Positions 5,303 to 5,853 of a stretch of 5,853 bases of DNA are shown here, piece after piece. The stretch's first letter is position 1, and every line of letters starts with the position of its first letter. The notes beneath the pieces were generated by a model. The model ran no database searches. It had not been told where the DNA came from and saw only the letters and a list, made by a program, of their open reading frames with translations. This DNA comes from Bacteroidetes bacterium GWA2_31_9b (GTDB lineage Bacteria; Bacteroidota; Bacteroidia; Bacteroidales; UBA12077). A program made the position numbers and the translations under genes. The stretch covers positions 1 through 5,853 of the forward strand of contig MENE01000086.1 in NCBI GenBank assembly GCA_001769005.1. Direction: 5' to 3'.

Positions 5303-5853
5303 GAATATAGATCTGTCGCTGGTAAACTGGTCGAGAGCTCAATTTGCTCTAACAGCACTATATCATTGGCTATTTGTTCCTCTTACACTTGGGATAACTT
5401 TTATAATAGCCTTTATGGAAAGTATTTACGTTAAAACAGGTGATCCTGAATGGAAGCGAATTACAAAATTCTGGATGACATTGTTTGGCATTAACTTTGC
5501 AATCGGTGTTGCTACTGGTATTATACTCGAATTTGAGTTTGGAACCAATTGGTCAAACTACTCCTGGTTTGTAGGTGATATTTTTGGTGCACCTTTAGCT
5601 ATTGAAGGAATAATGGCATTTTTTCTGGAATCAACCTTTATTGCTGTTATGTTTTTTGGATGGAATAAAGTAAGTAAAAAGTTCCATCTACTTTCTACCT
5701 GGTTAGTTGCTTTTGGCTCAAATCTTTCAGCTCTTTGGATATTGGTTGCAAATGGATGGATGCAATCTCCTATAGGAATGCATTTCAACCCTGATACTGC
5801 ACGAAACGAGATGCTCAATTTTTGGGAGGTGTTTTTATCACCAATAGCAATTA
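5295..5853 (+). CDS. cydA: Cytochrome bd quinol oxidase subunit I, N-terminal part (runs off the window)
   Basis: CydA carries the haems and the quinol site of cytochrome bd oxidase, an inner-membrane terminal oxidase with high oxygen affinity that reduces O2 to water. The first 186 residues are present and align closely, by memory, with E. coli CydA. FALTALYHWLFVPLTLG contains H24, equivalent to haem ligand H19. GINFAIGVATG (65-75), FEFGTNWS (80-87) and GDIFGAPLAIEG (94-105) follow. E104 and E112 correspond to the conserved E99 and E107, and GSNLSALWILVANGWMQ lies just after residue 140. The sequence stops a few residues before the expected haem b558 histidine (H186 in E. coli), so the Q loop and the rest lie outside. 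The ATG at 5295 lies inside the preceding DUF4492 gene and gives an N-terminus five residues longer than that of E. coli. cydB is expected downstream but not visible. Confidence 0.97.
   Translation, partial: MIENIDLSLVNWSRAQFALTALYHWLFVPLTLGITFIIAFMESIYVKTGDPEWKRITKFWMTLFGINFAIGVATGIILEFEFGTNWSNYSWFVGDIFGAPLAIEGIMAFFLESTFIAVMFFGWNKVSKKFHLLSTWLVAFGSNLSALWILVANGWMQSPIGMHFNPDTARNEMLNFWEVFLSPIAI

Noticed and set aside
5558..5818. Minus-strand open frame of 86 codons
   Set aside because: It is antisense to highly conserved cydA sequence.
1..5853. Mobile element, CRISPR array, tRNA, toxin-antitoxin or phage-defence system
   Set aside because: I saw no terminal or direct repeats, spacer-repeat pattern, cloverleaf, integrase or transposase in either strand; every sizeable stretch is accounted for by ordinary genes.

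Overview
The window looks like an AT-rich chromosomal segment from a member of the Bacteroidota, probably the Bacteroidales/Marinilabiliales side of the phylum. The evidence is a protein with a type IX secretion (T9SS) type B C-terminal sorting domain, a DUF4492-type small membrane protein directly before cydA, TAnnTTTG-type promoter elements in place of sigma-70 boxes, and A-rich leaders without Shine-Dalgarno sequences. All genes are chromosomal in character. I see no mobile element, CRISPR array, rRNA or tRNA.

Left part (1-1596, + strand): the lysine-rich C-terminus of an upstream gene (by synteny probably ftsH), then cdsA (CDP-diacylglycerol synthase, TTG start), then psd (pyruvoyl-dependent phosphatidylserine decarboxylase). 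cdsA makes the CDP-diacylglycerol from which phosphatidylserine is built, and psd turns phosphatidylserine into phosphatidylethanolamine. The linking enzyme, phosphatidylserine synthase, is not in the window. A good Bacteroidota promoter lies at the end of cdsA and could drive psd independently.

Middle part (1602-3112, - strand): a small lipoprotein of unknown function, convergent with psd and only 5 bases from it, and upstream of it a ten-helix EamA/DMT-family transporter.

Right part (3239-5853, + strand): an AI-2E/PerM-family membrane protein divergent from the EamA gene; a short secreted protein that is little more than a beta-sandwich-like region plus a T9SS type B sorting domain; then a DUF4492 protein overlapping the start of cydA, the quinol-oxidising subunit of cytochrome bd oxidase, which runs off the right edge. 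The last pair suggests oxygen use or scavenging under low oxygen.

This is mostly ordinary housekeeping sequence. I found no convincing undescribed system. The observations most worth following up are the translationally coupled DUF4492-cydA pair and the tiny T9SS cargo with a CxxC tail.
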